Shown here: piece after piece, positions 12,871-27,800 of the stretch | How the letters are laid out: each line of letters opens with the position of its first letter | Numbering within the stretch: position 1 is the first letter of the stretch | Assembly: GCA_022605955.1 (NCBI GenBank) | Contig: JAKCOZ010000001.1 | Span: 22,622,146-22,686,145, forward strand | Length of the DNA: 64,000 bases | Source of the DNA: Rallus limicola | Taxonomy: Eukaryota; Chordata; Aves; Gruiformes; Rallidae | Reading direction: 5' to 3' | Notes under the pieces: generated by a model | The model's database searches: none | The model's input: the letters and a program-made list of their open reading frames with translations, nothing else | What the model was told of the DNA's origin: nothing | Translations under genes and position numbers: made by a program

Positions 12871-15800
12871 CTATAGATCCAAGTCATAGTAATCTTCCAG
12901 CTCATCATGAAACAAGTCCCATTCATCCTCAGAATCCGTCAGCTCATCGTCACCTCCTGCTGCCAACAGCATAAGCAACATCTCACCAAGCTCAAAGGTC
13001 ACCACCTCATCCTCATCGGTCTCGAAGGGATCGCCGTTCTCGCGCTCCTCGATGAACTCCCAGAAACGATTCCTCCGCTGGGCCTGCAAGTGGAGCACAA
13101 GTTACTTCCACAGGTAACCAAGCAGTACAACATTGGAGCCTTCCCAGAGGCGACAAGAGTTCAACCCTCAGCATACTTTCTAACATACAAGAAACCATGT
13201 CTTCTCATTCAGGGAGACGCTGTCCTCCAGCAGAATTTACCCTTATACATCCCTACTAATGCTGTCCAGCATCTTGGCTTCCAACACTCAAACTATAGAG
13301 CTCTGCCTCCTTGAAATGTCCTATTACAGAGATCTATCAGAAGTTAAAAAAACCAAACCAACCAACAAAACACAAAAGCTGAACAAAATAACCTCCCCAC
13401 CAACATCCCTCCCAAACCAAAGAGCTTCAGCATTTCCCTGTTCTCTTCCCAAGGGAGTGGTTTAACGCACAGCCCTCTCATGCTCTCTCTGTGTAGAAAG
13501 CAGCAGCACTAACCCGGTATCTACTAGATGTACCCACTTTGGGTCTCTGTGGCTCCTCTCGGCGGCCATCAGGGTAGGCATGCTTGTAAAAACAGTTTCC
13601 TCCAAAAGGGCAGCTCCCACGGCCTTCGTCAAAATACCTGCATGGCTTGTTGCTGGAAAGGAAAACATCATAACCCTTACTCACAGCAGACCCCAACCAG
13701 ACTTCAGAACTGCATTTACCCATAGTCTGTAAGGATCTCGGGTACCATTTGGAGCTGAAAGTATTCTGTCTGTAAGGCCTACACACAGAGCGACATATTA
13801 CACAACCTGTGCGGGTCGATGCATGTACAGGGACACCGACACCCTGCAGTGCACAAGCTCACACTACCTTATGGCTACATCGCCACTGTTCTATGTATAG
13901 AAGGGAAAGACTGAGGTCAAAGAACACAGGAATAGCTTTGTGACTATGGTTGCATGCATCTGTGAGCATATAGGTAAGGGCACATTTCACATGTGGTGGT
14001 GGGAACAAGGTGTGAGAGGGCTTTAATCAACACCCTTTACCAGGTATGCCTTTATCTCTGGTGTATCAACCTGACAAAAGGTTGTAGTGTTCATACCTCA
14101 TTGCCTCCTTGTATTTCTGAATCAGTTTCTGCTTCTCTTCCTTCTCCTCCACCCAGTACTCGCTTGGAATGACAAAGTTAGATGTGATCCGACATTCTGG
14201 GCAGGACCTGAGGAAGGAACAGACTGCGCTGCAAAATTTCACATCACAGGGCACTCTCTCTCCTAGATAACAAGCCCTGGCACATATCTATCTTTAAAGG
14301 TGTATTGTACCTATACACTCGCTGTATGGGTTTTTCAATCTAGATTCTCTCCTACACATGAAGATAACCTAAACTCTCATCAAAAACAATGGCAGCTGGT
14401 CAGCTTGTGTCAGAAAAGCTTGAAAAAACACTTCACACAGACTTCTTTTTCTTCAGCATTAAATACATTTATTTTTGCTTGATTTCGGTATTTATTTAAT
14501 TGGAATTCTGTGGGTTTTTTTTAAAACAGCCTTTAAATGGATAAATGTATTGCCAACTGCTAAATGAACTAGAGCAGTAATGAATTACAAAACATACGTT
14601 CTGAACTGGTTAATCTGTTTTCAGATTCCTGGCTAGGTGTCCAAGACATAAACAGTAACCTCTGGACAACATGCTACTAAATAAATGAAAACAGCTTTCT
14701 ACCATTAAGTGAGTTTCGCAAACTTAATCCCTATTAACCAACTCAGAGTGTAAATGTTACTCCTAACAATTATTTCACTTCCAAACTAAGGCTAGTACAC
14801 ATCAAATGCATTCTGGGCAGCCTGCACCTGGAAGTTTGTGGCAAGCTGTCACAAGTTACTAAGCTCTTTAACAAAGCACAACCAAAATGGGAAAGGGCCT
14901 CACTTTATAATCTTGCTCTCAAATTGTTTAGCACTCCTCCACTTGCGGATGCACTTGAGACAGTAAGTGTGGCTGCAGTTGGAGAGGATCCCAAAGCGGC
15001 GCTCACTGGGATTAGCTTTCTCATAAACCACCTCCATGCATATCCCGCACACCATGTCTTTACTGCGCTGGACGGCAAATGAAAGCTCCATGTCCTTCTC
15101 ATGAGCTTCAATGCAAGACTGAAAAGAAGAGACAAAGAAAATGACTACAGAGACAACTGGTCACCGGATGAACTCAAAGCAGGTTTTTAAGCTCGGTTTT
15201 ACTTTGCTATTTTGCACAACAAATTAGTACAATTAAGCTGGAAAATGTTTATCCTAAAAAAATAAAAGAAACCCCAAACAACACACATTTTCTCAGATAG
15301 GGGGAACAATCAATTTCGAGTTCAAATTCCTTTCTTCAGACATTGCTTTTAAACATGAGAAAGGCAATCCATAAGACCATCCACTTTTACTAGGCAAAGA
15401 ACAAAGCTTTAGCATTGTTAAGCACATTGCTCTCCCAGCACAGATAAGGAAACCCAGCTGCTTTTGAATAGGGCCCTGACAGGAAACAGTCCAGTTTACA
15501 ACAGGAATTTCATTCACTGCCTGACCTGTGTGCATCTTCAAATGAAAGGGAATTAGTGACAAGTGATGGTGGGGAGCTAGGAAGCAATAACTTAAAGCTG
15601 TTTAGCACCAGACAGTTGTTTCCTTACCTTTATGTGCTCAGATCTCTGCGCAGCATCAATTGGATGCAAGACCTGCAGCCCACACATATCGCACACATCC
15701 CCATGGATATACACGCAGTTTTCTCCGTAACGACATTCTCCTACGGCAGCGTAGGGGCACAGCTCCTTCTTTATCTCCACATCTACTTGCTGCTTTTCAT

Positions 15801-18800
15801 ATTCTTCCTCAATCACCAGTTCCTGCAAGGGTGCTTCAGCGCAGGAAGTAGCAGCTGGGAACAAAATTACGGACATTAAGCAATGCATTCAGATTTACAG
15901 CAGGGAGAGTAAAGATACATTGTCTTAACACAAAGTAGCCTTTGCTGAAGTTATTAAAAGAGAATTAGAAAAACCAACCACAGTTCTCTTCACGTTTTAC
16001 ATACTCTCAGTCTGAACTAACAAGTTATTTTCTCACTCAAGAAAACAACCAATTTCTTCATCCTTCAACCCAAGGAAAACTAAAGCTATCAAGGTTTCAG
16101 TGGTCACATTCAGACCACTGAACAAACTAAGACCATTTACAAACTAAGTCCACGCTAGATAAGCTGCTGAAGACTGGTGAGACTTAACACTTTAATATAA
16201 ACTCTGGTTAAAGACAATTATAAATACCTTGCTTTAAGAATCAACTGCACACTGGCTAAAGTTAACAGGCTTTCTCCCAGAAATTATACAGCTGAAGCAG
16301 TAAAGGTCTATTCAGCATAACAAAATACTAGCACAGAAACATCACACCAGCAGCTCCTCACAGACAGGTTAATTAGCATGTTGTTGTTCTGCCTGAACAA
16401 CAGACTTTCACTTCTAGACTCCTGTGCATCTGTATGAATGAGGCAAAACATGTGTCTGTACCTTTATCTAACTCTATTCTAGATACTCACTGAAAACCCT
16501 ATCCCAAACAGATAATTGACTGGTCTATCAGACACAGAAGCCTAGCTTTAAGAAACTGAAATTCAAGCGTTTTCATTACATTTTAAGCCAGTCAAGATTT
16601 CGCAAAGACTGATGGGTAAATTCCCTTACCCAATTCTAAACTGAACTGAAAACTCTAGCATTTCTCCTCCCCATTTAGACAACTGCTGCTTCTTCCTGTA
16701 CCTCCTGAATATAGGCTGAATTTATGCCCCCAAAGCCAAGCAGGCTTTTGAGATAACTACATAAGTAGGACAATAAACCAAGTTACACGACAAAGCAGTC
16801 AGTGTGAAACTGAGCAAATACTAAATGCAGGAGAATAAAGCATTACCATATTTGGAATAAACTCCAGGAAGAACAGCAACTGAATGATCTCTGTGGGTCC
16901 CTTCTAACTTAGTATATTCTATGACTCCATTTACATGACCATTAGCTATTACAAGAATAAAATGTCACCCGTGCTATAAGAAAGCATTACTTTCATAAAC
17001 TGTTGAAGCATTAGATTTGGAGAAGTAAGCAAAAACTATCAAAGGCAGACTTGGATCAGTAAAAGTAAAGGACACTCCTCTCAAAAAGAATCAGAGGCTG
17101 CATACTCACAGAGTTTTCACCCTCATGGAGCAAGAGATACAGCAAACGTATCAGTCTGTTAGCTTATGAACATACAGATTAAAAGCAGGAGCTCAGTTTT
17201 GGGGGCTAAGCAAGTATTTAATATCAGCACAGGAAAATCCTGGCTCTCAAAATAAGTTCAAGTCTGCTTCTTGGAACCATCTCTGACTTTAGAGGTCACT
17301 CACACTGATCAGTTTGTTCACTACAAACATATTTTTGAAAAGCAAGTGAATGACAGAATAAACAAGTCAACTGTCAACCTGCTTATTTTTCAGGAGATTC
17401 CCAACCAACCTTCATTACCTCACCTCTTTTTCCCCATGAAGTCTAGTGAACCAGCACCAAAAGTAAAGAGTAACCATATACTAGGTTCTGCCTACTCTTC
17501 TGAGTAGCCGAACATAGTATGAAAATGTGTATTTAATTGAAATCCTCCCCCAGTCTGAAATCCAAAAGTAGTAAATAAAAAACAAAACAACAAAATCACA
17601 ACTACCAGTCAGATTCTATTCCCTCAACTGTCATTTCTGCTGATCTTGTTTGACCTTTACTGAAGAAAAGCTTAGAGAAACTCACAGGATTCGGCTGCCT
17701 CAGTGTGCCTGAATCCCACACCCCCCAGAGCAGCAATTCTCTCTATAGCTGCCTGCTGCTTACAGAACCACTCCTCTCCAGCAGGTGGACCCAACCCCCG
17801 TCTTCTCACTGCCAACAGGAGTTGGCAACTGTTTCACAGTCAACAGGATTCAATTCGTAGGAGGGAAAGGGGGGAACCCACCCTAGCCCATTATCTTCAA
17901 TTCACGCAACACCTGCTTTTCACTCTAGGACACATTCTGCAGCATCCAATACATTCTGCTTGTAGCAGCAGGAAGCAAACATCCAATTCAGCGTTTCTTA
18001 CATTTCTGCCTTTCTACTCTGCCTAAATTATTCCAGAACATCCAGCAGCAGTAGCTAAACAAATAAGGAAACTTGGTGCATCTGTATAAACAAGTGGTTA
18101 TCTGAAGAACTGTCACTATTTTCTTTGCTAGGCCCTGAGGTCATCTTCAAGAAATCACATTTAATTCCCAATTAGAGAATCTTCTACATTAGCAGAATGT
18201 CTTGTCTCACAGTAAAAGATAAGCATTATAGCCCAAGCTGTGCATAAACTGCCTGCCCTGAATATTCAGCCTTTGTAAAACAATTTAACACACGCAGGCT
18301 TCTAGCTAATCTTAAGAAATCGGTTCCACTTCAAAGTTTCCAAGAACCTGTGTATTTCTCCAGGCATTTGACAAGAATAATGGAATACACTGCACATGTC
18401 TTCCTGATCACTACAGCAACATTTCTCCTATAGTTCAAAGACAGCGGCTTCAGAAAAGTGAAGTGTTTTGAAACACTGCTTTTACGAAGCCACCATGGGA
18501 ATTAGCATCATGTAGCGCTGTTCAGAACAGAAACAGACTAGGATGTTTGCACATTAAAATACATGAAATTTCAAAGGATATAAAACAGAGAATTTGGAAC
18601 AAGGTTCAGCAAAGAAAACATTTTTATATATGTGGCAGTCACAAGTTTCCATGAAAAATAAGCCTGAACCCCTAGAAGAAGGAACTGCTTCAAGGTATAA
18701 TGAAATGTTGTTATGGTTCAGGAATTTAGGATAAAGCACCAGCTCTCCTATAAAGAGTAGGAGTATTTAAGAGATCTCTAGCTGTTCAAATCAGCCATGA

Positions 18801-21800
18801 ACTGATTCCAGTAGAGGGCCACCCAGCCATTAAGGGGGTTGAAGCCCATGAAAACAAAAAACAAACAAAAAAAAAAGCCTGCTTCTTATGCTGCGCAGAT
18901 CTGGTTTCCACAATCTCACAGCTGTGTTCAACTACCTAATGGAAAGGAAATAAAAGAGCCACCACAGAGCCAGACTCTTCAGATGCACACAGCAGAAGAG
19001 GCAGAAGGCAAGCGGAGGCAGGGAAAAATCCAATTACATACTAGGAAAGAGTTTTCCCTTGTGAAGAAAAGTCAAACACTACAAAAGCTGCCCAGAGCTT
19101 ACAGTGTTTACAACATTTCTGAGGACAGAGATTTAAGTAAAAAAAGCCCCCATCAGCCTGAAGTAGATGAGCAGGAAATGAACCAGATGTCATGTAGGGT
19201 TCCCATCCACTCTAAATGATTCAATTCTGGTTTAAAAAAAGAGGGGATCATTTGTTTCAATGAACACCAAATTTCTATCTTTTAGGACAATAAAATGACA
19301 TATACACAGGTGGAAGATGAGTTTTCATTCCTCTGGACTATACCCAAGTCAGATATACCAAACAATTCCATTATCAAACGCCTCAACAACACTAGCAAAA
19401 TATTAACACCACTCAATTCCTTTCCTCAAACCAGATCAGACTCCAGCAATATCCTGTAACACTGGGAAGGCAATTCTCTTTTCAGATCTGAGAATGTAAG
19501 TAGTGTTGTGGAGACAAAGAAATATAATCTGAGCACTGTATGACAACTTCATGCTCTTCTGGACACAAGGTGTATGTTTTGATTTTAAACACTCACGGCC
19601 ATAAACCTGCAGTTTTAAAGCTCCAAATACTAGAAATTATGCTGAAGTGAACACCTTCAGTCTACTTTCCACTTAAAACTTAAGTCTCTGTGCTATCTTT
19701 CTGTGGGGACAAATACACTGCTTTAACAGTGTGGTCCCATACAATGAGCTTCTTCAATCTCATTCTCAACATGAGCCATCACAGTATTAGGAAGTCAAGT
19801 CTCAGGTAACTAGAATACATGATTCTCAGTCTGGTCTGAACTGACACGAAACTCATGAAAGCAAGTATTAAGGTTTCAATTCATTCTACAGAAATCTGTA
19901 CCTCCACTGGAAGACATTTAGTAGATTGAAGAAAAAGTCCAACCCAAGCAACAATTAAAAAATAACACCCAAACAAAACAAAAAAACCCCCAAAAAACAA
20001 AGCTAGCAGGTCAGTCTTCCAGAGTAGTGATATTACTATCAACTGCACCATCCCTTGAGAAAAGTCTTCTCCCATCACATGCACACTAAATGTCAAAGAA
20101 GGAGATTTGACAAGTCATTCAGAGCTGTAACAAGAAGCAGTCAATAATACAGAGACTATCTTTAAGTATACCTGGTTTCAGAACAACAGGACAGCAGCAG
20201 AGTAACGTGGAACAACAGTCTGACTATTCACATTGGAAAACTCAAGTGTAGGTTAAGGACAGTTCACTTTGAGTGATTAATAAATATGAATACTGTATGC
20301 AACAAACCCAAAAGCATTACAATAAACGCACTCCATATAAATTGTTGAGCCATGAGTAAAATACACCCCTCCTCTTATCCTGTGATAAGCTTACCACGTC
20401 CACAGTATGGCTGCCCAGGGACAAACTCAACAGCATTCACCCAGTCTTCAGCACCTACTCCCGCAGCTGCCAGATCTACATTTTCATCTTCTATCTCAGC
20501 AAGAATTTCTTCAACTGTTTCAGGGAGTGATGCAAAGTCTGAGGATACTGAGGGATAAATTTTTGCATCTGGAATCAGATCAGTCAATTCTTCCTCTTTC
20601 AGTGGCTTGGTGTGTTCATATCTAAAAAGTTGAAACACATCGTGTCAATTCTCCACAAGAAAATACCACCAATAAAGCAGCCCAAGGTATTGGAAATTAA
20701 CTGATTTAAGTTGTAAACACACTATTTGGAAGGAAAGCGTAGAATGGGCTTGGAAGGAGAAGCCACTGATGAGAGACATGCTTCCACTTCTGTAATCTAT
20801 CAACATTGCTTACAGAAACAGAAGGTACTCCATGATTTTGGAGGAAATGGAGCAGCATGCACAATTTTTAATTAAATTTCTTATTTGTAAGTTAAGTATG
20901 TCCAAAACTGGTCACATACATATTATGCATGTGTAGTATTACTGAATGAGATAAATCAGTTCTTTCAGCTTTAAAAAGGGAAGAGAACAGATACTGCTAT
21001 CTTCAGCTACCTTGTGGAAAGCCACAGGAAAAACATAGCCAGAGGCTTATCAGAGGTGCAGCGATAAGATGACAGTCAGTAGACAAGTCCAAAATGGGAA
21101 GTTACAATTAGATATTAGGAAAAAAGTTCACTGAGAAAGTAGTCAAACTGGAACACACTGGAACAGGTGCCCAGAGAGGCTGCAAAGTCTTCATCCTTGC
21201 AGATATTTAAACTTGAAAGGACAATGCTTTAGGCAACCTGACCTAAAACTGGCTCTGCCTTCAGCGCAGCTCCAGAGATGCCCACCAACAGAAATGATTA
21301 TTTTTCTGCATCTGAGCATCTTGCCTCATTCAGATTTTTTGTTGAATTTAAGCAGTTATTTCTAATGCCTCTTTCAACTTATCATGGAAAATGATGCTCA
21401 GAACACTTTGATCCCCACTGCCCATAAGCAAAAGGAAAATGCATTTCCCCTCAAAAAAAAAAAAATAATCTGTCTTCCAGCAAGTAGTAGACTACAAGTG
21501 AAAACAGATTGCAGGTATACCTTTGAAGTCTGAGATATTAGCTGACTGATTACAAGGACAAAGAGAGGAAATTTTTTGGAGGTCATACAAAACTTTTAGG
21601 CAACTGTGATCCATTTAACTTGTGTCAGATTGGAAACAACAAAGCATCACAGTTCTTGCATATTAAAGAGGTGCTCCCCACCAAATGTCAGCTTTGAAAT
21701 TCTACAGAAGCTACGATGCACAAATTTAAAAGTCTTCAGATCTCTACATCAGTGGCCTCCAAAGTGGTATGTGTGCACCCTATGAGGTGAGCAACACAAC

Positions 21801-24800
21801 CCACTGGGGTGCAGTAAAACACTAGCGCTTCTTGTCTTTATTCTAAAACATAAGAAATTAAGGTTTACTCATATTTAACATACAGATTGATGGAAGCATC
21901 CTCACTCGGTCCATATGCCAGAGGGTCCCACGTATGGTATGCAGGAGGTGTCCTGAAGGAGGAACGGGTGTTTCACCACACAGCAGGGTTGACAGTGGCA
22001 CCCTCGCTGGTTTGTTCACTTTCAGCATATTGCAACACATTGCAGTTGGCTTGTGCCCAATTAAGTGGGCTGACAGATTACATTATCTTGTTTTACCTAA
22101 ACTGACCCTGACAAAACGTACAAGCGGCTTAAAGGTTCCTGCAAATAAACTGTGGAGTGAAGACAATACTGATAATGGGAACAAAAGCAAACAACAAGGA
22201 AACGGCCTACTACGAGCTCTCTGTCAGCCACATTACAAGGTAAAAACAATGTCAACCTAATCACATCTGACAAGAACTCAGGGGGGGAATAAACTGAGAT
22301 TACCAAGAAGACTACCAGAAATATGGATTTACATCCAGTATTAATGATGGACCTTGCCCTCAGTGTATGTCATGCCTCGAGGTATTAGCTAATGGTAGTA
22401 TGAAGCCATCACAGTGAGCAAGGAGGCATTTAAAAGCTGCTAAGCATTCAGAGCACAAAGACAAACCTCAACCATTTTTTCAGAGATTCTGTGTGCCAAC
22501 TGCTTCATGTGGTACTCAATCCAGTACTTTGCAAAACTTCACAATGAATGTCTAGAAGCCACTTTTGAGGGTTCTTACATAACAGTGCAAGACAAAAAGC
22601 TACATACCACTGGACCATTCGTTCTTCCTGCTGTGGTAAAAATGACTGAAATAACACATGGGAAACAATACAGTGACAAAGTAAAACACATTCCTTTGTC
22701 AGCAAAATGCTGTTGGGAAACGCACAGAAAACACTGCTGAAGATTTGAAGAAACAAGTATTGGAACCAGTTTTGCAGCGTGGGAAGTTTGCTGTACAGCT
22801 GGATGGAAGTACAGATGTTTCTAACATGTCTTGACTTTGCTCGATTATTTCAATAATGAAATAAGCAACCGCTTTTTGTGACCCACTAAAGATTTATCAG
22901 AAGAGGTAAATTGTTAACAAATGACTTCTTCAATAAAGACAAGAGATGTACTAGAGGAAATAAATTCTCAACAGTAAATGACTTAAAAGCAGTATTTCAT
23001 TGAAAAACTGCAGGTGTAACCATTGAAGGAGCTGCTGCTTTGACTAAAATAAAAACACACCCAGCAACTCCAGAGTAAGGTTTCAGAGATAGAACCACAC
23101 CAGAAATTCATTCACTGCATTGTTCATAGGCAAGATATTGTAGCAAAAATGGGGCCAGAAGCACATAAACCACTACAGTGTCATCAACATAGTTGATTCT
23201 ATAAAAGGAAGATCTTTAAATAGTTTAATTTTTGCAATACTGTTATGAAATGGAGAGTGACCATGAAAGTCTTCTGTACGACACAGAGGGTTGTTAGTTA
23301 TCTAGTCATAAAGAGCCCAAAAGTTGTCAGAGATGAGTTATGCATTCTTCTTTCACAAAAAGACAACTAGTGTTTCAAATTTGCTGACCTTTTCCATGAT
23401 GACCCGTTGCTGCCTGTGGTATGCTACCTAGCAGATAGTGCAAAGAGATCACACACGCGCCATCTGTTCCTCCAAGGTAGACATTTTAAGAACAAGTAAC
23501 TGCATTTTGAAAGAAACTTGTAGTATGATGAAACACATGATCAAAAACTTGGAGACCACTGATCTATGTGATCAAGAAAGCAACACTGGCAGATAGAAGC
23601 CTATGGAGAGGCTTATTTTTGTTATCTTTCTTATACATAACCACCATATACTAAACATGATAGCAAAGCTAACTATGAACTACCATATGAAGTTATGAAG
23701 CAAATATTTACTCATGCATTAGAGCTGCAACCAGACAGAAAATTAAAACTCCTAAGTTTTAATAAAGTGAATTTAAGATGATGCAAACATCACTAAGCCT
23801 TTGTAAGCTTTGCTACACTAGGAAAGCATGTTTCCTTTCTTCTCATTTTTATTACTTTAATAATCTCAAGTGTCTAAGCCATACTACGTTTTTATAATGT
23901 AGGGTCAATTTGCACAAGCAGCACTTTACAACCTACACGACTACACTCCAGTTACTTTTCCAAAATGGCAGATCCAGGGTTAGAGTAGCAACTCCTGAAA
24001 ACACACAGACAATTGCAGAAAGAAAAAAAGTCGTATCTGTTCAGGCTTTTATGATCACTTACCAAGTGTAATTCGGTTCCATCAGTTCAGCTGGTCTGAA
24101 CGTAGTCTTACATGGCAATTAATTCACCTACTCACATTATTAATAAAAAAAACCCCACACCATGACTGTTCACTGACCCACATTTCTGAAGTTGCAATGA
24201 AAGAGAACACTAAGGTTTATTGCCTTTCTGTGAGCTCCCTACTTAGGGACTCAAGAATTAAATTACTCTGCTACAAGATGGTCAAAAGCCCTTCTTTACC
24301 TGCAATGATCTCCGTAAGCACAGCATCCTCGCTGATAATACCTGCACACCATGGCAGACTGACTAGTGGAGAGATCATGGGAGTAGCGACAGTTGTCTCC
24401 TTCCTTGCAAACTCCATGCATGAAATATCTGTAAGAGAACATCTGTGAATTAAGGAGAGGCAGTGAAGCTGTAAAAAAAAAAAAAAAAGTACTTTGATAA
24501 GAGTTGTTCTATAAATCAAGGTATGCTGAATTAAGACCACCACTAACAACTCATGGAACCACATCCCAGTAAAAACATCCAAAGAACTACTCTGAGGAAA
24601 GTTGAAGCCTGTTCTAGTGAACTGCACTGCACGTTTAGGTACTTAGCAAAGTGTGAAAAAGCCCACAAAGCAAATCTTATCCTGGGCAATGACAAGAGAG
24701 ATGAATGTCTTGGACAAACTAGGTGGGGCCAAAGTTTTACTTGTAGCTCCTGTGTTCCAACACCAACAAAAACCTTAGAGAAGTCCACCACTGAAATAAA

Positions 24801-27800
24801 AATCAAAGTCAGCCACACCCTAAACAAGTTTCCTGAGGGCTTCAATCTGTTTTTAGATTGTAAGTAGTTAACTGAAAAGTAATTTCCTCTCCAAGAATGC
24901 AAAACATGTTTGTGATGGATAATTACATCTGACAAAATGTATACATTACTTTCTGCCAAAGGAGGCAATCAGTAGAAGCACCCTGCTTCAATACTGTACT
25001 GCTTGTCTTGAAAGACCTGTACAGTTCCAAAGCTTTTGAGTTTACTAAATTTTAGCGTATCGAATAATTCAAGTTTAATTGAGCATCCTCAAATTCAGCT
25101 ACTGAAGAAAATTGAACAGTCAATTACAATTTGTTTTAAATTTTAACTCAGAAGACACAAGCTTCTTTTAAATTCAAGGCTCTAACTATTCAGACTCAAT
25201 ATATTCACATCAAAACCACAGCTGAAAATACAAGTTTATGTACATCTTTCACAATCCACACAGAAGTATCAGACAAACTAAAAACCCACAAACAATGAAA
25301 CACCAACCTATGTAAGAATTGGATCCATCAACATGTTTACCAACTCTTCAGTTTAGAAAGAGACACGCTAGCCCCCAAACACCAAGAAAGTTTCAAACTC
25401 TGAACTAATCAGAAGTATCAAAACCTCGTTAACAAGAAAATTTGTTACAGTTTAGGTTTCAATACTAAACACTACTTGATGGAAAACTGATTATACCCTT
25501 TCTAAACTCCTCTTGCTGCTCAAAGGGGTAGTGCTGTCCCCTTCCTGCTGCACACTTCCATTGCCTTGCAGTGGTACCACACCTATGGAGGCAGCACAAC
25601 CATGTCCTCCAACCAGCTGACTTCACAACCACAGAGAGGTCCAGACAGTGCAGGAGACAAAGTTCATCTTTCAGCAGCCCAAACTAAGACTAGAATATCT
25701 CTTCATGAAACAGGTCATTCAAGTCCACACTCCAAAACTTAGTGTCAAGTTGTGGAACTGCATTAACTTCTTCATGGGTATCTAGTCTGGTAAGATTTTT
25801 AGGCAGTCAGACAAGTCAAAGCTAAAAATTCACCAAATGACATAAGCCGAGCTATGCCTACAATCCAGTACTAAGGATATATTAAAACCTGAGGTGAATC
25901 TTAAGAGGGCTGATAACTCTTCCATGTGCAAAAACAGTGGTGTATTCAAGGTACAGAGAACAAACAAAAAATACCTAAAATGATTTAATAAACCACTAGC
26001 TGACACTTGCGATCAAGGTGGAACTCAGCACTCAAAACAATCCCGTCTGTACGCTGTAGCTGCAAAGAAAATAGGTAAGAAACACAGTCCTACATAGAAA
26101 CAAGTGATGCAAGACCAATATAAGACTGCAGGATAGTCTCCCCAGAGAGATGAGTACCACAGTCAGGTTTGCCAGGTGGCTGCACAAACAGCTACGTCAG
26201 CACCCACCGGGAACAAGATGTTGGGAAAAGCACAACAAAAAACCCACCCTCCATAACCAGCACTATCCACTGTGAACAACAAAACAAGCTAGAAAAAACC
26301 CCAAACCCAAAAAGTACCAACCAAAACTCCCACTACCCACACAACACACCCACAGAATCTCACCTCAAAGCAAAAAAACTCAACAACCAAACCCACACCA
26401 AAAAAAAACACCCCAAAAAAGAACCCAAACCAACAAAAAAAATACCCCTCTATAAACTTGTGGAACCAGAACATTAACTGGAATTTCTGCCTTGGTTGTA
26501 AGAAATGAAGACCCACCAATAGGGTAAAAAGTAATTCAGGTTGTTAAATGCTTGTTCTTTAACAACTGTTATCCCCACCCTTGGCTTATTTCCACAGCAT
26601 TGCTTCCCCCATGTGTTGGGGCATGCAATTTCATAGCCACCTGCTGACTCAGATCAGGAAACGGCTTCAGACGTAACCTGACATTCCTTTTACTGCCCCC
26701 ATGGTTATTTTTAATCTAGATCAGATCACTGTTGTGCCCCCACCGCACAGCCCCACTGCTACTTAAGCCACCAAAGTGCTGGGACAAAACTACAGCTGAA
26801 ATAAGCGACCAAGAGAAAGGCCACAGCCTGATGTCAGAATTTCTGTTAAAAAGTCCTTGACCAATACACCTTATCCTAAATACATAAGCCTCAAAAACAG
26901 GCTCTCACACTCCTTATTGGACAGAGGAAACAAAGCTCCAAGTCCTTCTCCTTCTTTCCCATCTCATGTTAGACAATCCTCTGCAAATACAGATTCTATA
27001 TATTTCTGAAAGTTGTCACAATTCATCACATCAAGATGGTAAGCTATAAAGGGAACAAATCCAAACGTGAGACAAATTCAATTTAATTCACACGTCACTT
27101 TTAGAGGCCTGCAATCCCACGCAGCAAACTCAGCAACATTTGAGCAAGCTGGGGTGGGAGGAGAGAAAAATTTATTTCTCTAAGGATTACACCTTTTTTT
27201 TTTCCCCTACTGCTAGAATAACATTATTTCTATTACTTGCCATAACCTAGAGAAAAAGAATTTGCAACGTCTCAATCAAAAAGTCATTGCAGTGTTAAAC
27301 ACATATAACCACAGTGTAAAACCCTGAACACACGGTAGCTTTTTGTCTGTTCTTTATCCCTGTAATCCTGGAAGTGAAATCAATATGCAGTATCTTCTGA
27401 AGCTTGTGAAGCTTGCAGTAACTTCACTTATTCAGGCGTGGTTTGTTCTTTACTTCAGGTCCACTTAACTCTGCTTTCAGGTAACTGTACTTTGTTTATA
27501 CTGAACTACAGGTTTTGCAGAATTAGAACATCCCACCTAACAGACCTCCTTCAAAAACTGAGACGCTACCATGACTGGCAGAGGGGGAACTTCAGAGCAA
27601 CAGCCAACTGCACTCATTAGCTTCTGCGGGTGCCGTACAGAGACAGAGAATTCCCAAGGAAGATGGTAACTGGGGAAGAGGCCAGAGATGCTGTTCTAGG
27701 ACAGCACGTGGGCATTCAGCCACACGAGTGGCTGATGAAATTCTACATGAGTTAGTAACCTTAAGAAAAAAAAAAATGTCTTAATAGGATTTATGTCCTT

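Larger units (their letters stand above)
20622..24299 (-). other. MKRN1: MKRN1 intron 2
   Basis: Read on the minus strand, the donor is GTAAAG after TGCAG and the acceptor is TTTTTAG. More than half of the 3.7 kb is old mobile DNA: the hAT element and the CR1 fragment. The remainder is AT-rich unique sequence with no exon signal. Confidence 0.85.

Noticed and set aside
12907..13314. A 135-codon plus-strand frame
   Set aside because: It is the antisense shadow of the acidic last exon and intron 7 of MKRN1.
18839..19219. A 126-codon plus-strand frame in MKRN1 intron 3
   Set aside because: It is low-complexity lysine/glutamine-rich sequence starting in an A-rich tract, antisense to MKRN1, with no similarity seen.
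22507..22740. A 77-codon frame as a possible host gene derived from the hAT transposase
   Set aside because: It is a fragment of the decayed transposase. Frameshifts and stops follow directly, so it is not a domesticated gene.
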